From NCBI GenBank assembly GCA_022828145.1, contig JAJEJA010000044.1:1-49889 (forward strand): 49,889 bases of DNA, read 5' to 3'. Each line of letters starts with the position of its first letter. The stretch's first letter is position 1. Source of the DNA: Candidatus Poribacteria bacterium (GTDB lineage Bacteria; Poribacteria; WGA-4E; WGA-3G). Positions 1 to 8,588 of this stretch are shown here, piece after piece. The position numbers were made by a program, and so were the translations under genes. Under the pieces are notes generated by a model, which did no database searches, was not told the origin of the DNA, and saw only the letters and a list, made by a program, of their open reading frames with translations.

Positions 1-11
1 GACTAAATTAT

Positions 12-107
12 GTAGGTTGGGTTGAGGCACGAAACCCAACACGTAAGGATTGTATCTATCATGTTGCCAGTTAATATTTTATTGGCGCTTCGCTCAACCC
101 AACCTAC
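12..107. repeat. ~96-bp hairpin repeat (family A)
   Basis: The two ends are inverted copies of each other (GTAGGTTGGGTTGAG at the left, CTCAACCCAACCTAC at the right). The interior carries the core TTAATATTTTATTGGCG. Two relatives lie at 16700-16797 and 41073-41176, and there the core is on the opposite strand (CGCCAATAAAATATTAACTGG). It looks like a non-coding palindromic mobile element; no ORF inside is convincing. Confidence 0.8.
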
Positions 108-169
108 AAGTTTAACTTAGACAGTCCACTAGTGACAAAAACTTTACACACCCCACCCTCCACCTTATA

Positions 170-198
170 TTGACTTAATCCGTTTTTCAATGTATAAT
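170..198 (+). promoter_or_regulatory. Sigma70-like promoter of glnS-gltX
   Basis: A TTGACT box at 170-175 and a TATAAT box at 193-198 are separated by 17 bp. The expected transcription start is near 205, giving a leader of about 16 nt. A strong GAGGAGG ribosome-binding site follows just before the glnS ATG. Confidence 0.75.
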
Positions 199-220
199 AT
201 TTCAGACTGAGGAGGTATTC

Positions 221-1951
221 ATGGAACACGTTAAAAACAGTGAGAATAAAACAGAGAAACACGAAAACAGCAAGAACACTACTGACACCAACTTTATCCG
301 ACAAGAGATTGAGGAAGATCTCAAAACAGACAGATTCGACGGTAGAGTACATACCCGTTTCCCACCAGAGCCGAGCGGTTACCTTCACATCGGTCATGCA
401 AAAGCCATCTGTATCAGCTTCGGTATCGCTGAAGACTATCAGGGGCTTTACAACCTTCGGTTTGATGATAGTAATCCCATCACAGAAGAGAGTGAATACG
501 TTGAAGCAATAAAACGCGATGTGAAGTGGTTAGGATTCGATTGGGAAGATAGGGAATTCTATGCATCCGACTATTTCGAAACACTATACGAATATGCTAT
601 AAAACTGATTCGGAAAGAGAAGGCTTATGTCTGCGATTTGACGCCAGAGGAAACAAGAACCTATCGTGGTACGCTAACAACTCCCGGTAAAAATAGTCCG
701 TACCGAGATCGGTCTGCTGAAGAAAACCTGAAACTATTTCAAGGTATGCGGAACGGAGAATTTCCAGACGGTTCCCGAACGCTCAGAGCAAAAATCGATA
801 TGACTAGTCCGAACCTAAATATGCGGGACCCTGTCATGTATCGTGTTCTCCGTGAACATCACTACAGACACGGTGATAACTGGTGTATCTATCCAACTTA
901 CGATTTCACACACGGACAGTCCGACTCTATTGAAGGCATTACGCATTCACTCTGTGATGTGCAGTTTGAGGATCATAGACCGCTTTATGATTGGTTCTTG
1001 GAATCGTTAGAGATATACCGACCACGACAGATAGAATTTGCCCGTATGAACCTAACATATTCCGTTCTCGGTAAACGGAAACTCAGAGTTCTTGTTGAAG
1101 AAGGACATGTTGATGGCTGGGATGATCCAAGACTTCCTACGCTTGCGGGTTTACGTCGCCGTGGGTATACACCTGATGCTATTCGTGATTTCTGTAACCG
1201 GATAGGCGTGTCAAAAGCTGACAATATCATTGAAATTGGTCAGCTTGAGTATTCTATTCGCAGCGATCTAAATCTGCATGCACCGCGGGTCATGGCAGTC
1301 CTAAATCCTGTAAAGGTTGTTATTGATAACTATCCTGAAGCACAGGTTGAAATGCTTGAAGCTGACAATAATCCGGAGGATGAGAACGCTGGCACAAGAG
1401 AGATCCCATTCTCACGAGAAATCTATATTGAACGCGAAGATTTTATGGAAGACCCGCCCCGAAAGTTCTATAGACTGGCACCCGGACGAGAGGTCCGGCT
1501 AAAACATGCATACTATATCACATGCGAAAGTGTAATAAAAGATGAGAACACCGGTGAAATCGTTGAAATCCACTGCTCCTACGACCCAGAAACGCGCGGC
1601 GGTTGGGCAGATGATGGACGACGTGTTCAAGGCACACTACACTGGGTGTCAGCACAGCATGCAGTTGATGCGGAAGTGCGATTATACGATTCACTCTTCA
1701 CTGAAAGAGAACCAGAAAAAGCACCTGATGGCGCAGATTGGATACAATTTATCAACCCCAACTCCTTAGAGGTCTTAAACACCTGTAAAGTTGAACCGAG
1801 TCTTGTTGATGCAGCTGCCGGCAGTAGATACCAGTTTCTTCGTATAGGGTATTTCTGTGTTGACCCAGATACAACATCAGAAAAATTGGTCTTTAACCGC
1901 ACAGTACCCCTCCGGGATAGTTGGGCAAAGATACAGAAAGGACAAAAATGA
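221..1951 (+). CDS. glnS: Glutaminyl-tRNA synthetase
   Basis: Cytosolic class I synthetase that charges tRNA-Gln with glutamine using ATP. The 576-residue product is slightly longer than the usual ~555 and has a charged N-terminal extension of about 35 residues. The HIGH signature lies in [15 protein letters not shown]. The catalytic core contains the GlnRS-typical [20 protein letters not shown] segment, and the beta-barrel anticodon-binding domains follow. The KMSKS loop reads VLGKRKL where family members usually have V(M/L)SKRKL, so the serine is glycine. The start is set by GAGGAGG 6 nt upstream. The stop overlaps the gltX start (ATGA), so the two synthetases are probably translated together from the promoter at 170-198. 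A GlnRS implies direct Gln-tRNA charging, although an amidotransferase elsewhere cannot be excluded. Confidence 0.96.
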   Translation: MEHVKNSENKTEKHENSKNTTDTNFIRQEIEEDLKTDRFDGRVHTRFPPEPSGYLHIGHAKAICISFGIAEDYQGLYNLRFDDSNPITEESEYVEAIKRDVKWLGFDWEDREFYASDYFETLYEYAIKLIRKEKAYVCDLTPEETRTYRGTLTTPGKNSPYRDRSAEENLKLFQGMRNGEFPDGSRTLRAKIDMTSPNLNMRDPVMYRVLREHHYRHGDNWCIYPTYDFTHGQSDSIEGITHSLCDVQFEDHRPLYDWFLESLEIYRPRQIEFARMNLTYSVLGKRKLRVLVEEGHVDGWDDPRLPTLAGLRRRGYTPDAIRDFCNRIGVSKADNIIEIGQLEYSIRSDLNLHAPRVMAVLNPVKVVIDNYPEAQVEMLEADNNPEDENAGTREIPFSREIYIEREDFMEDPPRKFYRLAPGREVRLKHAYYITCESVIKDENTGEIVEIHCSYDPETRGGWADDGRRVQGTLHWVSAQHAVDAEVRLYDSLFTEREPEKAPDGADWIQFINPNSLEVLNTCKVEPSLVDAAAGSRYQFLRIGYFCVDPDTTSEKLVFNRTVPLRDSWAKIQKGQK

Positions 1952-3408
1952 ACGAATCCCAAAAAACAGATGAGCAGGTAAGGGTTCGTATGGCACCATC
2001 GCCAACAGGTTTCTTGCATGTTGGTGGGGCGCGTACGGCTCTTTTTAATTGGTTGTTTGCCAGACAACACAACGGCACATTTATCCTAAGAATTGATGAT
2101 ACAGATGCAGCACGTTCCACTGACGCATCTATGCAAGAGATTTTTGACGCACTGAAATGGTTGGGTATCAATTGGGACGAAAAGTATGTCCAATCGGAAA
2201 GAAGAAATATCTATGACAGGTACGTCTCACAATTGCTTGATAGTGGTCATGCATACTACTGCTACTGCACGCAAGAAGAATTAGAAGAGATACGCACCGA
2301 ATCTCGTAAAGCAAAATCCACACGTTCTTATGATGGCAGGTGCCGAGAACTTTCATCAGACATGGTAGAACGATATGTTTCTGAAGGGAGAAAACCCACT
2401 GTCCGCATAAAAATACCTGACAGGCAAATTCGTGTTGACGATATGATCCTCGGTTCACGCAACATTGATCCTTTAACTTTGGAAGATGAAGTGATCGTCC
2501 GTTCCAACGGTATGCCGAACTACAATCTTACCTCTATTGTTGACGATGCTGAGATGCAGATAACACACGTTATTCGAGGTACTGAACATCTGAACAATAC
2601 ACCGAAACAGATTGTGATAGCGACTGCACTCGGCTTCAACCTCCCACTTTTTGCTCATATTCCGTTAGTTCTTGATGACACAGGTAGAAAACTCAGCAAA
2701 CGTCATCATGGTGACCTTGTCGCTGTCAACCGTTACCGTGAACAGGGGTATCTTCCTGAAGCGATGTTAAACTTCGTTGCCCGCCTCGGTTGGTCTTACG
2801 ATGATAAGCAAGAGATTTTTTCAGTTGATGAACTGGTAGAGAAATTTGACCTTGCACGGGTCGGCAAGAGTGGGAGTGTGTTTGACATTAAAAAGTTGGA
2901 ATGGCTCAACTCGCACTACATAAACCAGCTGGATGTCTCCGCACGGACGGATGCGGTAATCCCATTCTGGCAACAAGAAGGTTTATTGGATGCAACGGAA
3001 GAACGTGATTGGCTGGAGCGTATTGTAGATGCAGTCGGAGAACGGCTAACAACATTCCAAGACATCATCCCACAGACTCGTTACTTCTTTACCGACGATT
3101 ATGAATATGAACCCAAAGCAGTCAAGAAATGGTGGGGGAGTTCGGATGAGAAGAAACAGAGCGCGCGTGAGATCTTAACGAATCTCCAACAGATTTTGAC
3201 TGACATCCCAACGTTTGACCTTGAAACCGTTGAATCTGCTGTTTGGAAATACACGGATGAAAATGACATCAAACGTGTTGCTGCCATGCAGGCGATGCGA
3301 ATTGCGTTGACAGGTACATCGTTTGGTCCAAGTCTTTTTGATATCGTTGTACTGCTGGGGAAAGATGAAGTTTTAAAGCGAATAGATAAGGCGTTAGCCA
3401 ATCTATGA
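1948..3408 (+). CDS. gltX: Glutamyl-tRNA synthetase
   Basis: Class I synthetase that charges tRNA-Glu with glutamate. The N-terminus shows [19 protein letters not shown], which contains the HIGH-type motif, and the KMSKS loop is KLSKRHHGD near residue 257. A GluRS-type helical anticodon-binding domain makes up the C-terminal third. I place the start at the ATG at 1948, which overlaps the glnS TGA by 4 bp and is preceded by AAAGGA; an upstream in-frame TTG at 1921 would add nine residues with no better ribosome-binding site. The 486-residue length is normal for bacterial GluRS. GluRS and GlnRS are paralogues, and their adjacency with overlap suggests coordinated expression. No terminator is obvious after the stop. 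Confidence 0.96.
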   Translation: MNESQKTDEQVRVRMAPSPTGFLHVGGARTALFNWLFARQHNGTFILRIDDTDAARSTDASMQEIFDALKWLGINWDEKYVQSERRNIYDRYVSQLLDSGHAYYCYCTQEELEEIRTESRKAKSTRSYDGRCRELSSDMVERYVSEGRKPTVRIKIPDRQIRVDDMILGSRNIDPLTLEDEVIVRSNGMPNYNLTSIVDDAEMQITHVIRGTEHLNNTPKQIVIATALGFNLPLFAHIPLVLDDTGRKLSKRHHGDLVAVNRYREQGYLPEAMLNFVARLGWSYDDKQEIFSVDELVEKFDLARVGKSGSVFDIKKLEWLNSHYINQLDVSARTDAVIPFWQQEGLLDATEERDWLERIVDAVGERLTTFQDIIPQTRYFFTDDYEYEPKAVKKWWGSSDEKKQSAREILTNLQQILTDIPTFDLETVESAVWKYTDENDIKRVAAMQAMRIALTGTSFGPSLFDIVVLLGKDEVLKRIDKALANL

Positions 3409-3432
3409 TCTTCAATTGAATGTCGCTTTATT

Positions 3433-3456
3433 GTAGCACATTCTGTTAGATTGTGC
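3433..3456. repeat. 24-bp hairpin repeat (family B), copy 1
   Basis: GTAGCACATTCTGTTAGATT plus GTGC, found as an exact 24-bp match at 26252-26275 and as an exact reverse complement at 15421-15444. It can fold into a 9-bp stem with one mismatch and a 3-nt loop. It lies in the 241-bp gap between gltX and the ATPase gene. The rest of that gap is AT-rich and contains a weak possible -10 box (TATACT, 3549-3554). Confidence 0.75.
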
Positions 3457-3649
3457 CGTTCCCCGTTTCATTTCTAAACAGTCGGTAATGAGAGAAAATT
3501 TAATAGAAATGGTACTATTTTAATTTTCAAGGCACCAACATTTCATGGTATACTATATAAAAAGCAAGCCGATTACGGTGGCAGTTTCCTCGTAGCATAA
3601 ACTTTTAGTTTGTACATCTACACAAAGGTTTCGGATTAGGAGAAATTTT

Positions 3650-5209
3650 ATGCTTCACTCACTTGAATTAGAGAATTTTAAAGCATTCGGAAAACGCGCA
3701 CGGATTCCCTTTGCACCGATAACACTGATCTTTGGTGAAAACAGTGCTGGAAAGAGCACAATCTTGCATGCGCTTTATCTCCTCAAACAGTCCCTGACAA
3801 ACAGAGATGTAGGTACTTTGCTGCTCCCCCGAACCGAAAATGGGATTGTTGACCTCGGAAGCTTTCAGGAAATGCTTTTTGATCATGATCTGGAGCGGTC
3901 CCTCTCAATTCGTGTGGAAAACATAATAGATAATGATATAGTTCAATTACCGTATAAAGAAAACAAAATAGCTGTTGAATTTAATTTCAAGAGATCTTCC
4001 CTAAAGGAAGAAGTGATTTTGCATCAAATTAGTATTTATGCAGCGAAATCATCTGAGTGTATCGCTAAATTTCGACTATCAAGAAATACTTTAGATAAGA
4101 GAGATATGTTTTATTTTAATGGTGTTTCTCCTGCCAAAATAGCTGCAGCTATATGTATATGGTTAACAAAAGAAGCAAAGTATTGGAAACCCGAATTTGA
4201 GGCGTGTATAGAGAATAAGGAACATATACTTGAGAAACTGAAAGAGAGATTAAAGAATTTTCAATACTCTATCCAGGAATTTAATAATAATAATAATAAG
4301 GACTATTGGGAATACCTACACAAAGACTTAAACGATGAGATTGTGTTTCTCTCATCAGATTTTGATTTGGAAACTTACATTGCCAAGAGACACAAGGAAG
4401 AGGCGAACACAGTTCTTGGAATTGAGGGGTTCATCCCAGTTGGAACTGCTTGTATACCAACACTTCGTGAGCGTATTGGCTACGAGCCACTATCAACATT
4501 TCATATTGCTGATCTCACTACGGCGGCTTGTGATACCCTACAACGAACTTTGGCGGATATTTTCCCTATGAGACCTTTTCGGAGACCACCGGAGAGATGG
4601 TATATCTTTGGAGGTAACACACCTCAACACGTCGGATATCAAGGAGACTTGCTCCCGGACTTACTCCTTCATCGTCCTGAAATGGTTGACGAAACGAATG
4701 AATGGCTCAAACGACTTGAAATTGACTATGAACTTAAAGTAAAACCGATAGGGACCGATTCAGGGGATTTATTTGAAGTGAAACTCAGAGACACGCGTCG
4801 AAAAGAACCCGTTAGTGTAGCACTTCCGGATGTCGGTTTTGGTGTTAGTCAACTCCTACCTTTTATTGTCCAGAGTTTGGTTTCAGAGAAGCAGATTATC
4901 TCCATAGAACAACCAGAAGTTCACGTACATCCGAAGTTGCAAGCGGATCTTGGGGACCTCTTAGCTGCAGCCATTCAAAATCCACGGCAGAATCAATTCC
5001 TTATAGAAACCCATAGTGAACACCTGATTTTACGCTTGCAACGTTTAGTCTATAATGGAGAGATCAAGCCAGAGGATGTCTCGGTTGTCTATGTCAGTCG
5101 TGGACCTGAAGGGGCAAAGGCGGAACGTCTACATCTTGATGAGGAAGGTGATTTTATTCATGAATGGCCCAACGGATTTTTCCTTGAACGCCTTCGGGAA
5201 TTGAGATAA
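3650..5209 (+). CDS. AAA family ATPase with DUF3696 C-terminus
   Basis: ABC/SMC-type ATPase of the OLD-like superfamily, 519 residues. Walker A is GENSAGKST at residues 29-37. An ABC-signature-like VGFGVSQLLP is followed by Walker B IISIEQPEVHVHP near residues 415-428, and then the ETHSEHLILRLQR segment. The last ~45 residues (LDEEGDFIHEWPNGFFLERL) match the DUF3696 tail. The central helical insertion contains an AAT microsatellite coding a run of Asn at about 4282-4300. GGAGAAATTTT precedes the ATG. Relatives are mostly found in prophages and defence islands with a partner effector; here the partner starts 20 bp downstream and the type III R-M system follows. A defence role is inferred from context and family. 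Confidence 0.88.
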   Translation: MLHSLELENFKAFGKRARIPFAPITLIFGENSAGKSTILHALYLLKQSLTNRDVGTLLLPRTENGIVDLGSFQEMLFDHDLERSLSIRVENIIDNDIVQLPYKENKIAVEFNFKRSSLKEEVILHQISIYAAKSSECIAKFRLSRNTLDKRDMFYFNGVSPAKIAAAICIWLTKEAKYWKPEFEACIENKEHILEKLKERLKNFQYSIQEFNNNNNKDYWEYLHKDLNDEIVFLSSDFDLETYIAKRHKEEANTVLGIEGFIPVGTACIPTLRERIGYEPLSTFHIADLTTAACDTLQRTLADIFPMRPFRRPPERWYIFGGNTPQHVGYQGDLLPDLLLHRPEMVDETNEWLKRLEIDYELKVKPIGTDSGDLFEVKLRDTRRKEPVSVALPDVGFGVSQLLPFIVQSLVSEKQIISIEQPEVHVHPKLQADLGDLLAAAIQNPRQNQFLIETHSEHLILRLQRLVYNGEIKPEDVSVVYVSRGPEGAKAERLHLDEEGDFIHEWPNGFFLERLRELR

Positions 5210-5228
5210 CGGAAGGAGTAACGCGTAG

Positions 5229-6248
5229 ATGCTGGTGAGTGCAGTCGTTGATCCTTCTGCGTTTGATGTAGCGTATTTTGACGAACTTTATACAATTCAG
5301 ACGGTAGATTTTTTAAAGGGTATCCAAAGAAATGGAATACTCATTGTTGATGCAGAAAATAGACTGCGGGATGCTCTGGTTGAACAAGTTGTATCGCTTC
5401 CAATCAAGCCTCAGCAGCGATTGCGATTTTTGATTCAAGAGATCCTCCTAAAAAAGAAATCCAAGCGAGTTATTGCATGTTTTGTTTCCCTAAATGATAT
5501 AGCATCGGTGCCTTTTTTGGATTTAGCATATCACCTGAAAACGGACACCAAAACCGATGCTCTAATTGTTGGAAAGGAGAGTCTGGAAACGCTGCAATCT
5601 GACCGAAGGTTTAATGAGAGCATTATTCCATTATCAGAATACCGTGATAGTGACTTTGAGGCATCTCGCCAGCAATATGAAAATAAAATTGGACCAATAG
5701 ACACGTTGCTAAAAACAGAGGTAGATAATCTTGTCATTCGTTCAGTCCGTTTCACAAAATGGTTGCGATTTTTTGATCCGCAGATAGGAAAGGGAAACAA
5801 TACAAGCCGTTTCTGAAAAGGCATTGCGTATATTTTGTCTCTTTGGAAAGATAACGGTTTTTTTGCTACTCAACAAGGAATTGGAGAGGTGAGAATATAC
5901 ACTTGTGAAGCGGAGCACATTCGGGATGATGAAACAGAACATGCAAAGGAAAGCAAGTTAAAGCGAAATCAAGAAAATTACCGAAAAATCGTCCGAGAAC
6001 TCATAGAACCGTTGAAAAGCCAATTCCCCTGGTCAATAGAGTTATTTGTAAAGAGTGATTCTGATGGTATTTTCCATGCAAGATATTTGGAAACACAACA
6101 TGCTATAATCAACGTAGAGCGAGGTTTTGATATGTTCAAGCCGAACGGTAGTTTTAAACGGAATTTCTTTACTTTACATACAGAAGCAAGTTCCCACTTG
6201 AAAGAATGCCGTAATTTACCGGACGCGAATGTTAGTGGTGTGTCCTAA
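5229..6248 (+). pseudogene. ATPase partner gene interrupted by an in-frame TGA
   Basis: Two open stretches, 5229-5816 (195 aa) and 5817-6248, are in the same frame and separated only by the TGA at 5814-5816. Reading through gives 340 codons, with NNTSRF-stop-KGIAYILSLWKDNG across the break. A TTA or other leucine codon mutated to TGA is the simplest explanation. The C-terminal half has HARYLETQHAIINVERGFDMF, which resembles the histidine-arginine...RG(L/F)D pattern of MIT_C/phospholipase-D-like folds; this is a pattern resemblance, not a verified match. It follows the DUF3696 ATPase by 20 bp and is probably its dedicated partner or effector. It may be a real nonsense mutation, a readthrough site or two separate polypeptides. 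The downstream piece has an ATT/TTG/ATG-poor start region and no good ribosome-binding site. Confidence 0.65.
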
Positions 6249-6310
6249 GTTATATATATTGACGACGATATGTATAAAAGTCCGTAAAAATATTGAATGT
6301 ATGAATACCT

Positions 6311-6336
6311 TCTAAAGTTGCAATCTAAAGTTGCAA
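6311..6336. repeat. 13-bp tandem repeat upstream of mod
   Basis: Two perfect tandem copies of TCTAAAGTTGCAA lie between the interrupted gene and the mod start codon. A single ATATGTATA half-site of the palindrome family described at 8039 sits nearby at 6268-6276. Confidence 0.7.
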
Positions 6337-6372
6337 TGAAGGTTGAATTTTCTGTGCGGAGAAAGAGAACTT

Positions 6373-7998
6373 ATGCCAACACTCAATTGGATAGGAAAAG
6401 AAGCAGTCATCAATCACCATGATGAGGTGCCAATACACACCCTCACACTTGACCGTGACCGATCCTGCGGATATGATAACGAACCGCTTGGCACAGGTAA
6501 TCTCCTTGTTGAAGGTGACAACCTTACCGCGCTCAAAGCACTCCTGCCCTACTACGCTGGCAAAGTCAAATGTATCTTTATTGATCCGCCCTACAATACT
6601 GGCAACGAAAGTTGGGTTTACAACGATAACGTTAACAACCCGACTATTCAGAAATGGCTCGGAAAAATTGTTGGTTCGCTGGTTGCAGATCTCTCTCGGC
6701 ACGACAAATGGCTCTGTATGATGTATCCGCGCCTCTGCCTCCTTCATCAACTCCTTCGAGAGGACGGTGTGATCTTTATCTCAATTGATGATAATGAAGT
6801 GCATCATTTACGAATGCTAATGGATGAAATTTTTGGAGAAAAGAACTTTTTTGCAATTCTCACAAGAAGAGCAATGCACACCGTGCGCAACTCCAGTAAA
6901 GATTTTAATCACAATGCTGACTACACCTTGGTTTATGCCAAAGATAAATCTTGGTTTGGTGAAGACAAAAGTCGTTATATTCGTTACATTACTGATAAAT
7001 CAATGAAATATCCTCATGACGACAATGATGGTAGAGGTAAGTATAAACTTGATCCACTCAGTGCACGAAACTATTACACACCTTATACATTCACCTTTGA
7101 AAATGGCGTTGTATGGTCTCCCCCTTCGGGACGTTATCCAAGTTATTCACAAGACACACTTCGTAACATGGAACGCGAAGGTCGCATTGATTTTTCTGGT
7201 AACGAACCGCGGGCAAAACGTTATCTCTCTGAGGTCCAAGAAGGACAACCACCAGACGTATTTCTTTCACCAAAAATCGTAGGATTCAATAAAGATGGAA
7301 CAAGTGAACTACGTGATATATTTGGTGAAGGTGGTGTTTTTCCCCAACCTAAGCCGGTAAAATTTATTAAATTTTTACTGGAATTGCTACGCAGTAAAGA
7401 TGCCATTGTCCTTGACTCCTTCGCCGGCAGCGGCACAACAGGTCACGCTGTCCTTGCACAGAACCGAGAAGATGGGGGCAACCGCCAATTTATTTTAGTT
7501 GAATTAGAACCGGAAATAGCTCGCGAGATAACTGCTGTACGTCTTCAACGTGTTTGTGAAGGTTACCCTGATGTAACCGGAGGAAATCTACAACGTTTGT
7601 TCACTCCAGATAAAGAAAGTTTTGCCTATTACCACGTTGGTGATACCTTTTTGGAAAGGTCGGAAATTCCATTTCATGAAATGGCACAGTACCTCTTTTT
7701 TAAGGAAACAGGTAGCCCGATAGAAACAGACACAGTACGTGCCCTCATGGAAGGAGATAGTCCATCTTATGCTACCTGCACAACACGCGAAAGATATCAA
7801 CGTGCTTTTTTGGGCAGCGTGGACGGGGTAGGTGTTTATCTGTTCAACAATGAAGATATTCTTAATGATGATCTCATCGACCGTTTACCGAGTCATGAAG
7901 ATAGAAAGGTTATCCATTGCGGTGGGACACAACTTAGTGTTGGGATGTTAAAGGACCGCGGGGTAACCTTCCGTCAAATGCCATATAATTTGGTGTAG
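6373..7998 (+). CDS. Type III restriction-modification DNA methyltransferase (Mod)
   Basis: N6-adenine or N4-cytosine methyltransferase of the beta class: the catalytic DPPYNTG motif (residues 71-77) comes before the AdoMet-binding motif DSFAGSGTTGH (about residues 348-358). The region between them should carry the target-recognition part. It methylates the recognition site and also provides sequence specificity to the Res subunit in the Mod-Res complex. The 541-residue length is normal for Mod. I prefer ATG 6373, with GAGAAAGAGAA upstream, over the TTG at 6343. Res (8589-10982) is its partner, separated by a small ORF. No frameshift is visible, so the methyltransferase appears intact. Confidence 0.9.
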   Translation: MPTLNWIGKEAVINHHDEVPIHTLTLDRDRSCGYDNEPLGTGNLLVEGDNLTALKALLPYYAGKVKCIFIDPPYNTGNESWVYNDNVNNPTIQKWLGKIVGSLVADLSRHDKWLCMMYPRLCLLHQLLREDGVIFISIDDNEVHHLRMLMDEIFGEKNFFAILTRRAMHTVRNSSKDFNHNADYTLVYAKDKSWFGEDKSRYIRYITDKSMKYPHDDNDGRGKYKLDPLSARNYYTPYTFTFENGVVWSPPSGRYPSYSQDTLRNMEREGRIDFSGNEPRAKRYLSEVQEGQPPDVFLSPKIVGFNKDGTSELRDIFGEGGVFPQPKPVKFIKFLLELLRSKDAIVLDSFAGSGTTGHAVLAQNREDGGNRQFILVELEPEIAREITAVRLQRVCEGYPDVTGGNLQRLFTPDKESFAYYHVGDTFLERSEIPFHEMAQYLFFKETGSPIETDTVRALMEGDSPSYATCTTRERYQRAFLGSVDGVGVYLFNNEDILNDDLIDRLPSHEDRKVIHCGGTQLSVGMLKDRGVTFRQMPYNLV

Positions 7999-8038
7999 CA
8001 GTTCGGCAGATATTGAAAAGGGAACATGTTTAAGTGCA

Positions 8039-8102
8039 ATATGTATAAAAAGTATACATATTGTCCGTTATATGTATAAAAATTGTGAAAAAGTATACAT
8101 AT
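8039..8102. promoter_or_regulatory. Paired ATATGTATA/TATACATAT palindromes, locus 1
   Basis: Two perfect inverted repeats with 9-bp arms: 8039-8061 with a 5-bp spacer and 8070-8102 with a 15-bp spacer. The same short-plus-long arrangement occurs at 11235-11298 and 12606-12710. The spacers differ by 10 bp, one helical turn, so both would put their half-sites on the same DNA face. Likely operators for a dimeric repressor, situated between mod and the small ORF; a mobile-repeat origin is also possible. Confidence 0.7.
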
Positions 8103-8137
8103 TTACGTCTTTATTCGGTGCCTCAATGCAATTTTGG

Positions 8138-8166
8138 TTGCTAACAATTCTCAGTCATTGTATAAT
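8138..8166 (+). promoter_or_regulatory. Candidate promoter of the small ORF-res unit
   Basis: TTGCTA at 8138-8143, a 17-bp spacer and TATAAT at 8161-8166, directly downstream of the palindromes. A diverged copy of the same segment lies at 12744-12773 upstream of the PLP decarboxylase gene. Confidence 0.55.
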
Positions 8167-8229
8167 TAAATTTGTTAGGGTTTTGTATGAAGTCTTTTGC
8201 CTAACAGATATATATAGGTTGGAAAAGTA

Positions 8230-8490
8230 GTGAAAATCTTGAGAAAAAGCGAATTGCAACCATTTGTTAAAGTGTTATGCGATCTAATTGACTTCATGAG
8301 CCAAAGCGAAAATCACATACCAGTTCCATTAAAGGAGATTGAATATAAACAACTTGCTTCACGGTTAGATGATTTATTGGATCTCGTTGATGGAGAAGAA
8401 AATCACACCTTGGGACCCTTGATACATTTCGTTGGTACACTTATTCAGAATTATGAAAGCGAACACATTCCGAAATTAACAGAACTTTAA
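8230..8490 (+). CDS. Small HigA-antitoxin-like protein without HTH
   Basis: 86 residues from a GTG start with GGTTGG upstream. The C-terminal half (DDLLDLVDGEENHTLGPL then FVGTLIQNYESEH) resembles the N-terminal helical region of HigA-type antitoxins, where an acidic segment is followed by LLxxLIexYExxH. The DNA-binding helix-turn-helix that normally follows is absent, so this is a truncated or specialised relative. It lies between mod and res with its own palindromes and promoter. A role as regulator or inhibitor of the restriction subunit is possible but not shown. A 20-bp piece of this gene recurs exactly at 12808-12827. Confidence 0.6.
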   Translation: MKILRKSELQPFVKVLCDLIDFMSQSENHIPVPLKEIEYKQLASRLDDLLDLVDGEENHTLGPLIHFVGTLIQNYESEHIPKLTEL

Positions 8491-8588
8491 TTGTTGAACA
8501 TCAAGGATCCAGGGACAGAAGCGTATCTGTGTGATCCATATAAATCCGTGATTGAGACTCAATACCCATAATATCCGAAAATCAAAAA

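Noticed and set aside
5814..5816. TGA as a recoded sense codon (Trp or Sec)
   Set aside because: TGA serves as the normal stop in neighbouring genes such as glnS and rsr, and no selenocysteine insertion element or selenoprotein family is visible.
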